Assembly: GCF_000172175.1 (NCBI RefSeq)
Contig: NZ_ABJL02000001.1
Coordinates: 62,001-126,000 of the forward strand
DNA from: Bacteroides intestinalis DSM 17393
GTDB lineage: Bacteria > Bacteroidota > Bacteroidia > Bacteroidales > Bacteroidaceae
Direction: 5' to 3'
Length of the DNA: 64,000 bases
Positions 53,722-61,599 of the stretch are shown here, piece after piece; within the stretch, counting starts at the first letter, position 1, and each line of letters opens with the position of its first letter. The position numbers and the translations under genes were made by a program. The notes beneath the pieces were generated by a model. The model did not search any database. It saw only the letters and a list, made by a program, of their open reading frames with translations, and was not told the origin of the DNA.

Positions 53722-55209
53722 TTAATTTTTAATATTTAATTGTCCCAATGCTTTCTTCAGATAGATGTCAGTCAGTTTTACGTCAATCTGTGCATCTATC
53801 TTTTCGGATTGGGCAGAAAGCCAGGCTGTGTGTGCTTCGAGTACGTTGCTGGCAGCTATCACGCCTTCTTCAAATCCGAGTGTAGCATAACGGAGGTTTT
53901 CATCCGCTTTTTCCAGATTCTTTTCTGCCATAATCAGTTTCTTTGCAGCTTCATTCACTTTGAAAACCGACTGGTTGACTTGAAGCTCAATCTTTTCTTT
54001 GGCGTCATCCAACTGATATTGGGCGATACGGGCTTCTGCTTTGGCTGCTTTTACCTTATACATACCTTCTCCCCAATGCCAGATGGGTACTTGTAATACT
54101 ACACCGACATTCCACATACCTTTGAATTTCTTTTCAAATCCGTTGAAAACAGAAGGATTGGTCATCATGTAGCTGCCCATCAAAGCTAATGATGGCAAGT
54201 ATTCTGAACGGGTGACATTTACTTTCTGTTTGTAGATTTCCGTGGCAAGTTCCAGGCTGCGTACTTCCGGTCGTGTAGCATAAACCGTATTGAGATCAAT
54301 GCCGTTGGCAGCTACCGGATCGGGCTTGAGGTCATTTCCCTTTTCATCTTTCAGGATGATGGGAGAGGAGAGGTCCAGACCACATAGTTGGCATAGTAAC
54401 ATTCTGGAAAGACTCAGCCCATCTTCCACTTTGGTGAGTGTCATTTCCGCTTCGTTTACTTTTACTTTTACCGACAGACCATCTGCTTTAGTTGCAACAC
54501 CTTCGGCAATCATTTTATCCACATCGCTTTCCAGTTTCTGCAATAATTTGAGGTAACCTTCTGCCAACTTCTTTTTGCTGGCGAGCGATACGACTTGCCA
54601 ATAAGCCTGGTCGGTACTGAGGATTACGTCTTGCAGGCCACTATCATGCTGTTGGCGTGCCAATTCTTCGGCATATCTGGTAATCTTGTTGTAGGCGCGA
54701 ATTTTTCCACCCATGTACAATGGTTGTGTCAACGTTAGAGCACCGGCGTACATGTTGCGGGTATCTGTACGGAATGCATCAACGAGGGAGTTTCCGAGAC
54801 CATTGAGAGGAGAAGCAATGTCTACGTTGCCCAATGCCTGGATCAGTGCCATGAACTGCGGATTCTGTGTTAACTCAGGGTGCTGCGTCAGTATACCTTG
54901 TATACCATTTTGCATAGCACCGCTTACTTGAGTTCCCATTGAACCTAATGCACCTTTCTGGGCATCACTCAACAGTGAAATTTCTTTTTGGGTACGCATA
55001 TATCCACCGGTGGCGGAAATGTCGGGGAGGTAATTGGTAAATGCTGCCTTTCGCTGATAATGCGCAGAGTTTATTTTCTCCTGGCTTATCAGTAGTTCTT
55101 TGTTATTGGCAATTGCCAATGAACGGCAACTATCGAGGCTTAAAACCTCTTGTGCGCAGACTGAGAAGGTCAGACATACCAACCAAGTGAAACAGAAGAA
55201 CTTTCTCAT
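53722..55209 (-). CDS. TolC family outer-membrane efflux protein
   Basis: 495 residues with a signal peptide ending SVCAQ. Two long helical repeats are typical of outer-membrane efflux proteins: 'SLDSCRSLAIANNKELLISQEKINSAHYQRKAAFTNYLPDISATGGY' and 'TRPEVRSLELATEIYKQKVNVTRSEYLPSLALMGSYMM', the second ending with 'LDAKEK...'-like helices. An insert rich in Gln/Gly/Asn (about 82-132) is unusual but common in Bacteroides members. First gene of the export operon, with a good promoter at 55281-55311. Confidence 0.93.
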   Translation of the reverse strand: MRKFFCFTWLVCLTFSVCAQEVLSLDSCRSLAIANNKELLISQEKINSAHYQRKAAFTNYLPDISATGGYMRTQKEISLLSDAQKGALGSMGTQVSGAMQNGIQGILTQHPELTQNPQFMALIQALGNVDIASPLNGLGNSLVDAFRTDTRNMYAGALTLTQPLYMGGKIRAYNKITRYAEELARQQHDSGLQDVILSTDQAYWQVVSLASKKKLAEGYLKLLQKLESDVDKMIAEGVATKADGLSVKVKVNEAEMTLTKVEDGLSLSRMLLCQLCGLDLSSPIILKDEKGNDLKPDPVAANGIDLNTVYATRPEVRSLELATEIYKQKVNVTRSEYLPSLALMGSYMMTNPSVFNGFEKKFKGMWNVGVVLQVPIWHWGEGMYKVKAAKAEARIAQYQLDDAKEKIELQVNQSVFKVNEAAKKLIMAEKNLEKADENLRYATLGFEEGVIAASNVLEAHTAWLSAQSEKIDAQIDVKLTDIYLKKALGQLNIKN

Positions 55210-55280
55210 CGTGTCTATACATTATTAAGGTGATTAAAACGTTGTTTTGTGATGCAACAATAATTGCATAAACAACGATG

Positions 55281-55311
55281 CAAATGTATAGGCTTTCAGT
55301 GAGACCTCAAA
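55281..55311 (-). promoter_or_regulatory. Bacteroides promoter of the TolC-HlyD-ABC-2 operon
   Basis: -7 box TACATTTG (55288-55281, minus strand) and -33 box TTTG (55311-55308) with a 19-bp spacer, both matching consensus. It lies 72 bp upstream of the TolC ATG. Confidence 0.75.
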
Positions 55312-55326
55312 ATAATTTAAACTTTT

Positions 55327-56196
55327 TTAGTCCAATGTAAAGGATTGCGAGCCGATAAGTGTTCCGTCAGCGAAGAGATCTACACGGTAAGTACCTGCAT
55401 ATAAGTATTCTTCCACGTTCCAATATACGGTTATATTTTGTTCTTCACCGTTGTATTCAATGTACTTCTTGATGGAATAACCCAGTTCGCGGTTCTCGTA
55501 TGGGAAAGTGTTTGCGGGATTTTTGATCAATACATCATTGTCCGGTTTGGTGATACGTACGTAGATAATACGTTCTCCTGTCTCGGCAGTTATATTCTTG
55601 ACGATTGTGAATCCTATTTTGAATTTTACTACATCTTTCACCTTCTTGGCTGTTTTGTCCCGTTTGTTGACAGCCTGTATGTTGATATTGGTAGCGTCTA
55701 ACTGGGCGGCAAGGGTGACTTTTTTATTCAGATTCTTTTTCTCTTCCGCCAGATTGCTGATTTGGCGGGAAGCATCGTTATACTTCTGCGTCACTTGTGC
55801 AATCACTTCTTTCTGATGAGCAGTGAGGCGGTTCAGTGAATCTATCTGGTTGATATATCCTATCATAACCTTACGCAGAGTGGCAAGCTCCTTTTTCAGT
55901 CGGCGTATTTCTGCGGCATTACTGCTTTTTACGGTACGCAGTTCTTCCAGTAAACGTTGGGTTTTTAATTGTTCCTGTTCCAACAGTACAGACAAGGAGT
56001 CATTGGAAACTGTCAGTTTCAACTCATCGTACTGTTGTGCAAAGCGCGTATATTCATTTTCCAGGTCTTCCTTTTCCAGTTGGAACTCCTGTACCAGTTC
56101 TTTATTGGTTTGCTTCTCAGAGAGTAATAACACGGTAACTCCTACTAATAATACTACTAACAGAGTTCCTATAGCGATTAAATATTTATTTTTCAT
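55327..56196 (-). CDS. Membrane-anchored coiled-coil protein, unknown function
   Basis: 289 residues: N-terminal transmembrane anchor ('YLIAIGTLLVVLLVGVTVLLL', about 5-25), a long charged coiled coil (about 28-165, 'LEDLRTVKSSNAAEIRRLKKELATLRK'-type heptads), then a compact beta-rich C-terminal domain (about 190-289) with 'IIYVRITKPDNDVLIKNP' and 'YLYAGTYRVDLFADGTLIGSQSFTLD'. The topology suggests a periplasmic or cell-envelope rod with a globular head. I do not recognise the family. Gene lies 12 bp downstream of the nucleotidyltransferase gene and probably shares its transcript. Confidence 0.75.
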   Translation of the reverse strand: MKNKYLIAIGTLLVVLLVGVTVLLLSEKQTNKELVQEFQLEKEDLENEYTRFAQQYDELKLTVSNDSLSVLLEQEQLKTQRLLEELRTVKSSNAAEIRRLKKELATLRKVMIGYINQIDSLNRLTAHQKEVIAQVTQKYNDASRQISNLAEEKKNLNKKVTLAAQLDATNINIQAVNKRDKTAKKVKDVVKFKIGFTIVKNITAETGERIIYVRITKPDNDVLIKNPANTFPYENRELGYSIKKYIEYNGEEQNITVYWNVEEYLYAGTYRVDLFADGTLIGSQSFTLD

Positions 56197-56208
56197 TTTA
56201 TTTCCTAT

Positions 56209-57330
56209 TTAATTTCTGTTCCACATTTTATTCCATTGTACCTGAGCAGAATGAACGGCGAGCATGAGAGGATACCAACGTGCTTCGGCCGGTGCCAAGG
56301 CTCCGAATTCACGGCATCGTTGAGTGGCGCGGGTGAAAGTGTACCATTTTCCACTCCAGTATCCTTTAGGGCGTTGCTTGCGATTTTGGTTATGTTGCCC
56401 AAAATTACCTCCTTGCCATATATCATTGAGTAACCATTCACCGGTTTCTATATCTTTTTGAGTATAAGGGATAGGCAAATCTTCCATGGGAAGTCCCAGA
56501 TAGTTTACGGCAACAACCCCGAATATTTTGGCTGCTTTGCTTAATCCCCATTTTTGCAGTAAATCAGCAATTTCTTTAAGATCGATATTGTCTTTTTGCG
56601 TATGGAGTATGTTGGCCCAATCGCATACCTGGCGGAGTCCGATTCCCTCATTGAGGAAATGTAGTGCAGAGTGTGTCAGCACGTAGGCTACATCGAAAGA
56701 TAGGGGAGGGAGAGTTACCTGGTAACCTTCTATTTCTAGATTCCGACAAGCAGTTGTACCATGCCACCGGGCTATTTCCTGTTGGAAACTCTTGTCGGAG
56801 GAAGGAGAACTGAGCCGGGAGAGTACGCGGTGGTTTTCTATGTCTACACCATGCCAGTGTATACATGTATGTTTATGATTCTCTTCGTGTTCTCCAGTAG
56901 ATTCTGTCCTTAACAGCTTGTTGGCCTTTTCATAATTCTTGGGACCTATATATAAATCAATGTCTCCGCATTGTCTGTGCAATGGATTCCGGTAATTCTG
57001 TGCCACTCCTTGTCCTTTCAGCAAAACGGGCTCTATCTGATTGGCACGATAGAGCGTGTATACCTTGGCGATTTCTTGATTCAGAATGTGATTGTTTTCT
57101 TCTATTTGCAGTAATGCATTGCACCACTTTAAATAAAGTTCACGCTTCGGACGCAGTTCTTGCGGCAGAGTTTGCATACCATCGAATGTGATGCCTAGTA
57201 GGGCTTGCACTTTGGCTGATTGGTACAGCTGTGCCCAATCTGTTTGTATATTAAATAGAGTGGTATCTACAGGTGTACCCCATAGACCTGATTGCACCAG
57301 TGCAAAAAACTGTTTTTGTATCGGAGTCAT
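56209..57330 (-). CDS. NTP_transf_5-type nucleotidyltransferase
   Basis: 373-residue cytoplasmic protein of the nucleotidyltransferase_5 family (uncharacterised polymerase-beta-like fold). The motif 'PVLLKGQGVAQNYRNPLHRQCGDIDLYIG' (about 101-129) carries the catalytic D123-x-D125 after a Lys, and the downstream part ('SFDVAYVLTHSALHFLNEGIGLRQVCDWA') is the family's typical 'H..RqlcDwa'. Members appear in polysaccharide loci and in lasso-peptide tailoring clusters, where they act with a kinase on a peptide. It has its own -7 box (57374-57367) behind a terminator-like hairpin. Substrate unknown. Confidence 0.87.
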   Translation of the reverse strand: MTPIQKQFFALVQSGLWGTPVDTTLFNIQTDWAQLYQSAKVQALLGITFDGMQTLPQELRPKRELYLKWCNALLQIEENNHILNQEIAKVYTLYRANQIEPVLLKGQGVAQNYRNPLHRQCGDIDLYIGPKNYEKANKLLRTESTGEHEENHKHTCIHWHGVDIENHRVLSRLSSPSSDKSFQQEIARWHGTTACRNLEIEGYQVTLPPLSFDVAYVLTHSALHFLNEGIGLRQVCDWANILHTQKDNIDLKEIADLLQKWGLSKAAKIFGVVAVNYLGLPMEDLPIPYTQKDIETGEWLLNDIWQGGNFGQHNQNRKQRPKGYWSGKWYTFTRATQRCREFGALAPAEARWYPLMLAVHSAQVQWNKMWNRN

Positions 57331-57366
57331 ATTCTTCTGCTGAATTCACTGTTTTCTTTTCCGGGG

Positions 57367-57374
57367 CAAAGATA
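57367..57374 (-). promoter_or_regulatory. Bacteroides -7 box (TATCTTTG) for the nucleotidyltransferase gene
   Basis: CAAAGATA on the plus strand; 36 bp upstream of the ATG at 57330 on the minus strand. No TTTG at the -33 distance, where the hairpin begins instead. Confidence 0.45.
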
Positions 57375-57387
57375 ATGCAAACCAAGG

Positions 57388-57419
57388 GCATAAAAAATGA
57401 ACTTGTTCATTTTTTATGC
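57388..57419 (-). terminator. Perfect 15-bp hairpin overlapping the S24/S26 stop codon
   Basis: GCATAAAAAATGAAC, a 2-nt loop and its exact complement. It contains the TGA stop of the peptidase gene (57409-57407). The T run lies inside the stem, so it is an atypical terminator or an mRNA-processing/attenuation hairpin. Confidence 0.6.
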
Positions 57420-57889
57420 TGTACACTACTTATTTTTACCTTTCCGGAGGTGAAAACTAAGACTGGTAACAGCCATCGTCGTAAAAAACGTAACCGATAC
57501 CACCATTTTGCCTTCTTCAGCCAGCGTGTATCCCGGCAATCCTGCACTGTTCCGTCAGGGCGGTAGATGGTTCTTAATATTCCGATAATATCTTCCCGTT
57601 TCACTCGTTCAATGCGCGCTAGATTTCCATCTCCCAGCATCATATACTCATTTCCTTTCTTACCTATATATCTATGGATTAAATATTTTCCATTCCATTG
57701 GTAAAAAGGACAACACCAGGCAGGCAGTTCTTCTTCAAAAGAGAAGGGAACTACTTCCACCAGGTCTATTCCTCCTCTGATGAAAGGGTACATACTGTGT
57801 CCGCCAATAAGTAACTTTACTGTCTGTCCTTGTTTTAATGCCTTGGCGGCTTCGTTAAAGAAGTTGTTGGATACCACTATTTTTCGCAT
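57407..57889 (-). CDS. S24/S26-type serine peptidase (signal-peptidase-like)
   Basis: 160 residues. The N-terminal core has 'LLIGGHSMYPFIRGG' with the nucleophile S32, and 'YLIHRYIGKKGNEYMMLGDGNLARIERVKREDIIGIL' with H72 in the place of the lysine general base, the Sec11-like (Ser/His) form, plus the 'GDGN' motif of signal peptidases. A positively charged hydrophobic end ('WWYRLRFLRRWLLPVLVF', about 131-150) could be a membrane anchor; the N-terminal anchor of ordinary signal peptidases is absent. It overlaps the HPr-kinase-like gene by 13 bp, so translation is coupled. It probably cleaves a dedicated substrate of the neighbouring ABC exporter. Confidence 0.82.
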   Translation of the reverse strand: MRKIVVSNNFFNEAAKALKQGQTVKLLIGGHSMYPFIRGGIDLVEVVPFSFEEELPAWCCPFYQWNGKYLIHRYIGKKGNEYMMLGDGNLARIERVKREDIIGILRTIYRPDGTVQDCRDTRWLKKAKWWYRLRFLRRWLLPVLVFTSGKVKISSVQHKK

Positions 57890-58740
57890 GTCCCAAAGAT
57901 TGTTTCATAAGATAGACGGGCCGCATCTGCATCTGGCAAGCAAGCCAAATGATATACAGGTATATTGGTGAGTATAGCATTCAGTACTTCACAAATGGAA
58001 TCATATAAAGATTCATCATAAGAAAAGGCTGGTGGACACGAAGGGTGTAATGAAGCATAGGCCTCTGCCACAGCCAGTCTTCTAATCTTATTGAACGGTG
58101 CTTGTGACAAACGGACACAGGCAGCAAGAGGATAACATTCTTTTTTATAACAAGGTGTTTTTCCGCTCCAAGGGCTACCCCATACCCATGGCTGTCCGTC
58201 TGTAATGCGGACAATGGGGCTGTCATCATTCAGTAGTGTGGCTTCTTCTATATTTTCACGCCATAAGCGTGTATGTGTACTTTTTCCTGTACCGCTTTCG
58301 CCCAGAAAGAGTACCGCTTTGCCCCGACATACAATTGTACTGGTGTGGATGGCGACCGTTTGATAAGGCACGGTCATCACGCCATAAGCCATCCAGCAGG
58401 CAAAACGTAGTAAACGCGGATCAAGGTTACCCTTTAGGTGGGCTGTATGTCCATTATTGTCTACCCATAGTTCCAGTGTTTCTCCCTCTGGAGGAGTAGA
58501 TTCGAATATATACCCGTTGGTACAGGTTCCAAACCGATTTATGGTTCCGTTAATATCGATGCTGTAAAGAATCTCTTTCCAAGCTGGTATTTCACTGTCT
58601 ACTAGAACGAAACGGAAAGTATCTTCATCTTTATTATTTACTTTGAATACTTCGAAGCCCGACATTCTGTCCATGGCATGCATTAATGTTTCGTTTTCTA
58701 CCTTGATGCGATGTCCGGCAATTAAATAATCTTGTTCCAT
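57877..58740 (-). CDS. HPr-kinase-like P-loop protein
   Basis: 287 residues. The C-terminal domain is like HPr kinase/phosphorylase: Walker A G147-ESGTGKST-155, followed by 'LLNDDSPIVRIT' (D172-D173, catalytic Asp pair) and 'WGSPWSGKTPCY'. The first ~120 residues are a beta-rich domain unlike that of HprK. No HPr protein gene is nearby. Such proteins occur in RiPP (lasso) clusters, where they phosphorylate a peptide tail, and in Bacteroidetes next to NTP_transf_5 and S24 genes. It lies 5 bp after the ABC exporter stop and overlaps the peptidase gene, so the four genes are one operon. Confidence 0.83.
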   Translation of the reverse strand: MEQDYLIAGHRIKVENETLMHAMDRMSGFEVFKVNNKDEDTFRFVLVDSEIPAWKEILYSIDINGTINRFGTCTNGYIFESTPPEGETLELWVDNNGHTAHLKGNLDPRLLRFACWMAYGVMTVPYQTVAIHTSTIVCRGKAVLFLGESGTGKSTHTRLWRENIEEATLLNDDSPIVRITDGQPWVWGSPWSGKTPCYKKECYPLAACVRLSQAPFNKIRRLAVAEAYASLHPSCPPAFSYDESLYDSICEVLNAILTNIPVYHLACLPDADAARLSYETIFGTCEK

Positions 58741-58745
58741 TTTCT

Positions 58746-60392
58746 TTATTTTTCTTTAGTATATGTATTTCCGCTGTCCAGATCAAATATCCGGTCACAA
58801 AAGGCGAGTGAACTTTCACGGTGGGCTATGATGACTATGGTAAGTTCATGGCGTTGATGAGAAAGTTCTTGCAAGGCATGGTTGATTTCTTGTTCCGTTC
58901 GATGGTCTAGTGCTGAAGTTGCTTCATCGAAGAATAGTATTTCCGCTTGTTTATATAGTGCACGGGCTATTCCTATCCGTTGTTTCTGTCCGCCGGACAA
59001 CCGACTGCCAAATTCGCCTAAAGGCGTATCTAATCCTTGCGGTAGATGTTCTGCCCATTCTTTGAGCTGTGCCTGTTCCAAGGCGTTCATCACTTTTTTG
59101 TAATCCACCTGCACCTGTCCCAGGGCTATATTGGTGGCAAGAGTACCCTCTGTTATAAAAATCTCTTGTGGTACATAACCTGCCACTTTATACCATTCTT
59201 CCCGATTGTTAACTGTTAACCGTTTTCCGTCTATACGAATTTCCCCACTAATAGGTTCCAGGAATCCAAGCATCAGATTAAATAAAGTGGATTTGCCTGA
59301 TCCGCTCGTACCTCGTATGCCTACGCATTCACCACGTTTGATATTCAAATTCAGGTCTCTAAAAAGTATATGGCCATCCGGAAAAGCAAAGCTTACACCA
59401 CACAATTCAATACCTTGTCTGAAGGTGAAGGGAGATTCCGTTTCCATCTCTTTTTGCGGTATATCAGCAATTCCTTCGGCTACTATTTCTAGTGTGTACG
59501 AGGCGTTCTGGAGTGTCCCCCAATTATTCAAAATGCTTCGTATGGCAGGTAGTAGCCGGAAGGCTGCAACAGCAAATACGCCGCTCATCAGTCCGAGGTC
59601 TTCACGTCCTGCACCTATCAATAATGCTAATCCGCAGACTATAGCTATTTCCGATAAAAATAGCGGGAAAAGTTGGCATATTTCCATTCGCAAGCGATTT
59701 CGTGTTATAGATTCTATGCCTTGGTCGAAGAAGGAAATTGTGGTATGGAAAGCATGTGCTACTTCTAGTTCTGCAAAGCCACGAAAGGCTTCCACTACTG
59801 TTCGTAACTGCTTTCGGCGTGCTTCCAGTTCCTCTATGCCGTAACGACGTAGATGTTTTCGTACTAATCCTACATATCCTCCGGCCAATGGCAGGAATGC
59901 GGCACAGAGTAAGAGTCCTGCAATTGGTTCCCATATTACAAGTGCCGATATCATCAGTAGCACAAGCACCAAATCACTCACTATGCGAAAGACGGGTGCC
60001 AATACGCACAAACTGAATGTGTAACATACATAATTCACTTCGTGCCCCAGTTGCAGGCTACTCGTGCCTTTCAGGAAAAGTAATCCCCGGCGATAGTAAT
60101 TCACAAACATTCTCCGGCTAAAATCTCGATATATATCTAGTAGAAAACGGCTTTGCATACGTGCCAGTAATATAACCAGCCCATTCTTTAGCATTACAAA
60201 TAATAAAATTATACAGCATAGTGTCAGCATTTTCTCACGGCTACCATCGGGTTCCAGTATAGCTAGTAATACAGGGATCAGTGCAGCTACGCCTGCAAAA
60301 TCGAGCAAAGCACGTAGCAGTACCATAAACATGACTGCTACACTACGTTTTTGCTGGCGTTCCGATAATAGTTTATATATCTTTTTGATCAT
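58746..60392 (-). CDS. ABC exporter, fused membrane and ATPase domains (PglK/MsbA-like)
   Basis: 548-residue half-transporter; the homodimer exports a lipid-linked glycan or peptide. Six transmembrane helices (about residues 20-300) are followed by the ATPase: Walker A 'GTSGSGKST' (about 361-369), Q-loop 'VPQE', signature 'LSGGQ' (about 465-469), Walker B 'ILFFDEATSALD' (about 485-496), H-loop 'IIAHRES'. The start ATG at 60392 is preferred to 60431, giving the PglK-like 'MIKKIYKLL'. No N-terminal peptidase C39 domain is present, so it is not a self-processing bacteriocin exporter. It overlaps the Wzz gene end by 20 bp. Confidence 0.92.
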   Translation of the reverse strand: MIKKIYKLLSERQQKRSVAVMFMVLLRALLDFAGVAALIPVLLAILEPDGSREKMLTLCCIILLFVMLKNGLVILLARMQSRFLLDIYRDFSRRMFVNYYRRGLLFLKGTSSLQLGHEVNYVCYTFSLCVLAPVFRIVSDLVLVLLMISALVIWEPIAGLLLCAAFLPLAGGYVGLVRKHLRRYGIEELEARRKQLRTVVEAFRGFAELEVAHAFHTTISFFDQGIESITRNRLRMEICQLFPLFLSEIAIVCGLALLIGAGREDLGLMSGVFAVAAFRLLPAIRSILNNWGTLQNASYTLEIVAEGIADIPQKEMETESPFTFRQGIELCGVSFAFPDGHILFRDLNLNIKRGECVGIRGTSGSGKSTLFNLMLGFLEPISGEIRIDGKRLTVNNREEWYKVAGYVPQEIFITEGTLATNIALGQVQVDYKKVMNALEQAQLKEWAEHLPQGLDTPLGEFGSRLSGGQKQRIGIARALYKQAEILFFDEATSALDHRTEQEINHALQELSHQRHELTIVIIAHRESSLAFCDRIFDLDSGNTYTKEK

Positions 60393-61485
60393 AGTTGTAA
60401 CAGGGCATAGTTTTGAAATAAATCCAACCACATCCCATAGCTAGTGATAGCAAGAAGATTACTGATAGAATTTTTATTTTCGAGGGAGAAACTGGACTAA
60501 GTGGAACAGTGGCAGGTTCAATGATAGCAAACACAGGGCGTTTCTTATATACCCTGATTTTGGCAAATTGCAATTGCTGTAATGTTTCGGTGTATTCTTT
60601 ATAGGCAATATCTTTGGCTATTTGTAAATTGTATAACTCTTTTTGGTAAAGTTTGAGTGATAAGGATTGGTTGGCATCTGCGAAATGGGCATAAGTTTCT
60701 TGTGCTTCATAATATCTTTTGCGTGCTTGTTGATAGAGGTTTTCTGCATGCTCCAGATTTATACATTCTTTTTTAGTACGGTAATCTGAGACAAATTTTT
60801 GTAATTTAGCCATTACGCTATCCGCTACTGTTGCAGAAACAAGAGGATCCTGCATACGTATATGTAAAGTAACTGTTCTTTTTTTCTTATCTACATCCAC
60901 ATTGATTCTACTATTGATTGCGGCAGCTATAGCAATTTCGCGTTTGGAGAGATGGAAAATGTCTATGGTTTCGCCATGTTGGTGACTAGTAGGTTGTAGG
61001 TTGCTGGTATCGTTTGTCTCTTTTTCGCTAAAAATGGTGATTGGGAAGCTAATGATTTGTAATATGCCAACACGGATAGTATTCCACCAAGGTGAACGTT
61101 GGTGTGTGGACATATATTCGGATAGCGTTAATGTACTTAGTTCTTTATTGTTGGATAGTGTTATGGGTATGTCAAATAGTGATAGAAGGAAAGGGGTAGA
61201 ACTAACAACCTCTGGATATAGGCTTGGAATGATAGCATCTTGTATCTTTTTGCCTCCGATACTCACTTCCGATGAGAAGCCTTCGTCTGTATCTATTTTT
61301 CCTGATGTACTTTCGGGTACAGTGTAAATGCTCGTTTCATATTCCTTGGGGATACTGATAAAGATTAGTATTCCGATGAGAAGTCCTACCATACTTGTTT
61401 TTAATAAAAACATTCTGGCATCCCATAATTTAAAAAGTAAGAGTATATAGTCCGTTTGGGTGGGATCGAGCATTTCTCTTTTCAT
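60373..61485 (-). CDS. Wzz/chain-length-determinant family membrane protein
   Basis: 370 residues with two transmembrane helices, one near the N-terminus ('SMVGLLIGILIFISIP', about 31-46) and one at the C-terminus ('IKILSVIFLLSLAMGCGWIYF', about 340-360). They are joined by a large periplasmic, partly coiled-coil domain ('ESLSLKLYQKELYNLQIAKDIAYKEYTETL'-type helices). The Pro-rich motif before the second helix, 'PATVPLSPVSPSK', is the Wzz/GNVR signature. It lacks a fused tyrosine kinase. First gene of the ABC/HPrK/S24 operon; it suggests that the cassette handles a polymerised or lipid-linked glycan, or that the fold was recruited. Confidence 0.88.
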   Translation of the reverse strand: MKREMLDPTQTDYILLLFKLWDARMFLLKTSMVGLLIGILIFISIPKEYETSIYTVPESTSGKIDTDEGFSSEVSIGGKKIQDAIIPSLYPEVVSSTPFLLSLFDIPITLSNNKELSTLTLSEYMSTHQRSPWWNTIRVGILQIISFPITIFSEKETNDTSNLQPTSHQHGETIDIFHLSKREIAIAAAINSRINVDVDKKKRTVTLHIRMQDPLVSATVADSVMAKLQKFVSDYRTKKECINLEHAENLYQQARKRYYEAQETYAHFADANQSLSLKLYQKELYNLQIAKDIAYKEYTETLQQLQFAKIRVYKKRPVFAIIEPATVPLSPVSPSKIKILSVIFLLSLAMGCGWIYFKTMPCYNYDQKDI

Positions 61486-61516
61486 AAATAATAATCAGAA
61501 AATTAGGCTGGGTGAT

Positions 61517-61548
61517 TAAAAAAGGTGAGGCATAAGCCTCACCTTTTT
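61517..61548 (-). terminator. Rho-independent terminator after the LRR lipoprotein gene
   Basis: GGTGAGGC / GCCTCACC with a 4-nt loop, flanked by A and T runs (tttttt on the minus strand after the stem). It lies 52 bp after the LRR gene stop and 32 bp before the Wzz ATG. Symmetrical, so it could work on either strand. Confidence 0.88.
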
Positions 61549-61599
61549 GATAAGTAGCATTATTTAAGAGTAGTTCGATGAACTTATCTTGGTTAAGGA

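Noticed and set aside
55327..61485. Calling the cassette a lasso-peptide cluster
   Set aside because: No asparagine-synthetase-like cyclase, transglutaminase-like protease, RRE protein or precursor was found; only tailoring and export parts are similar.
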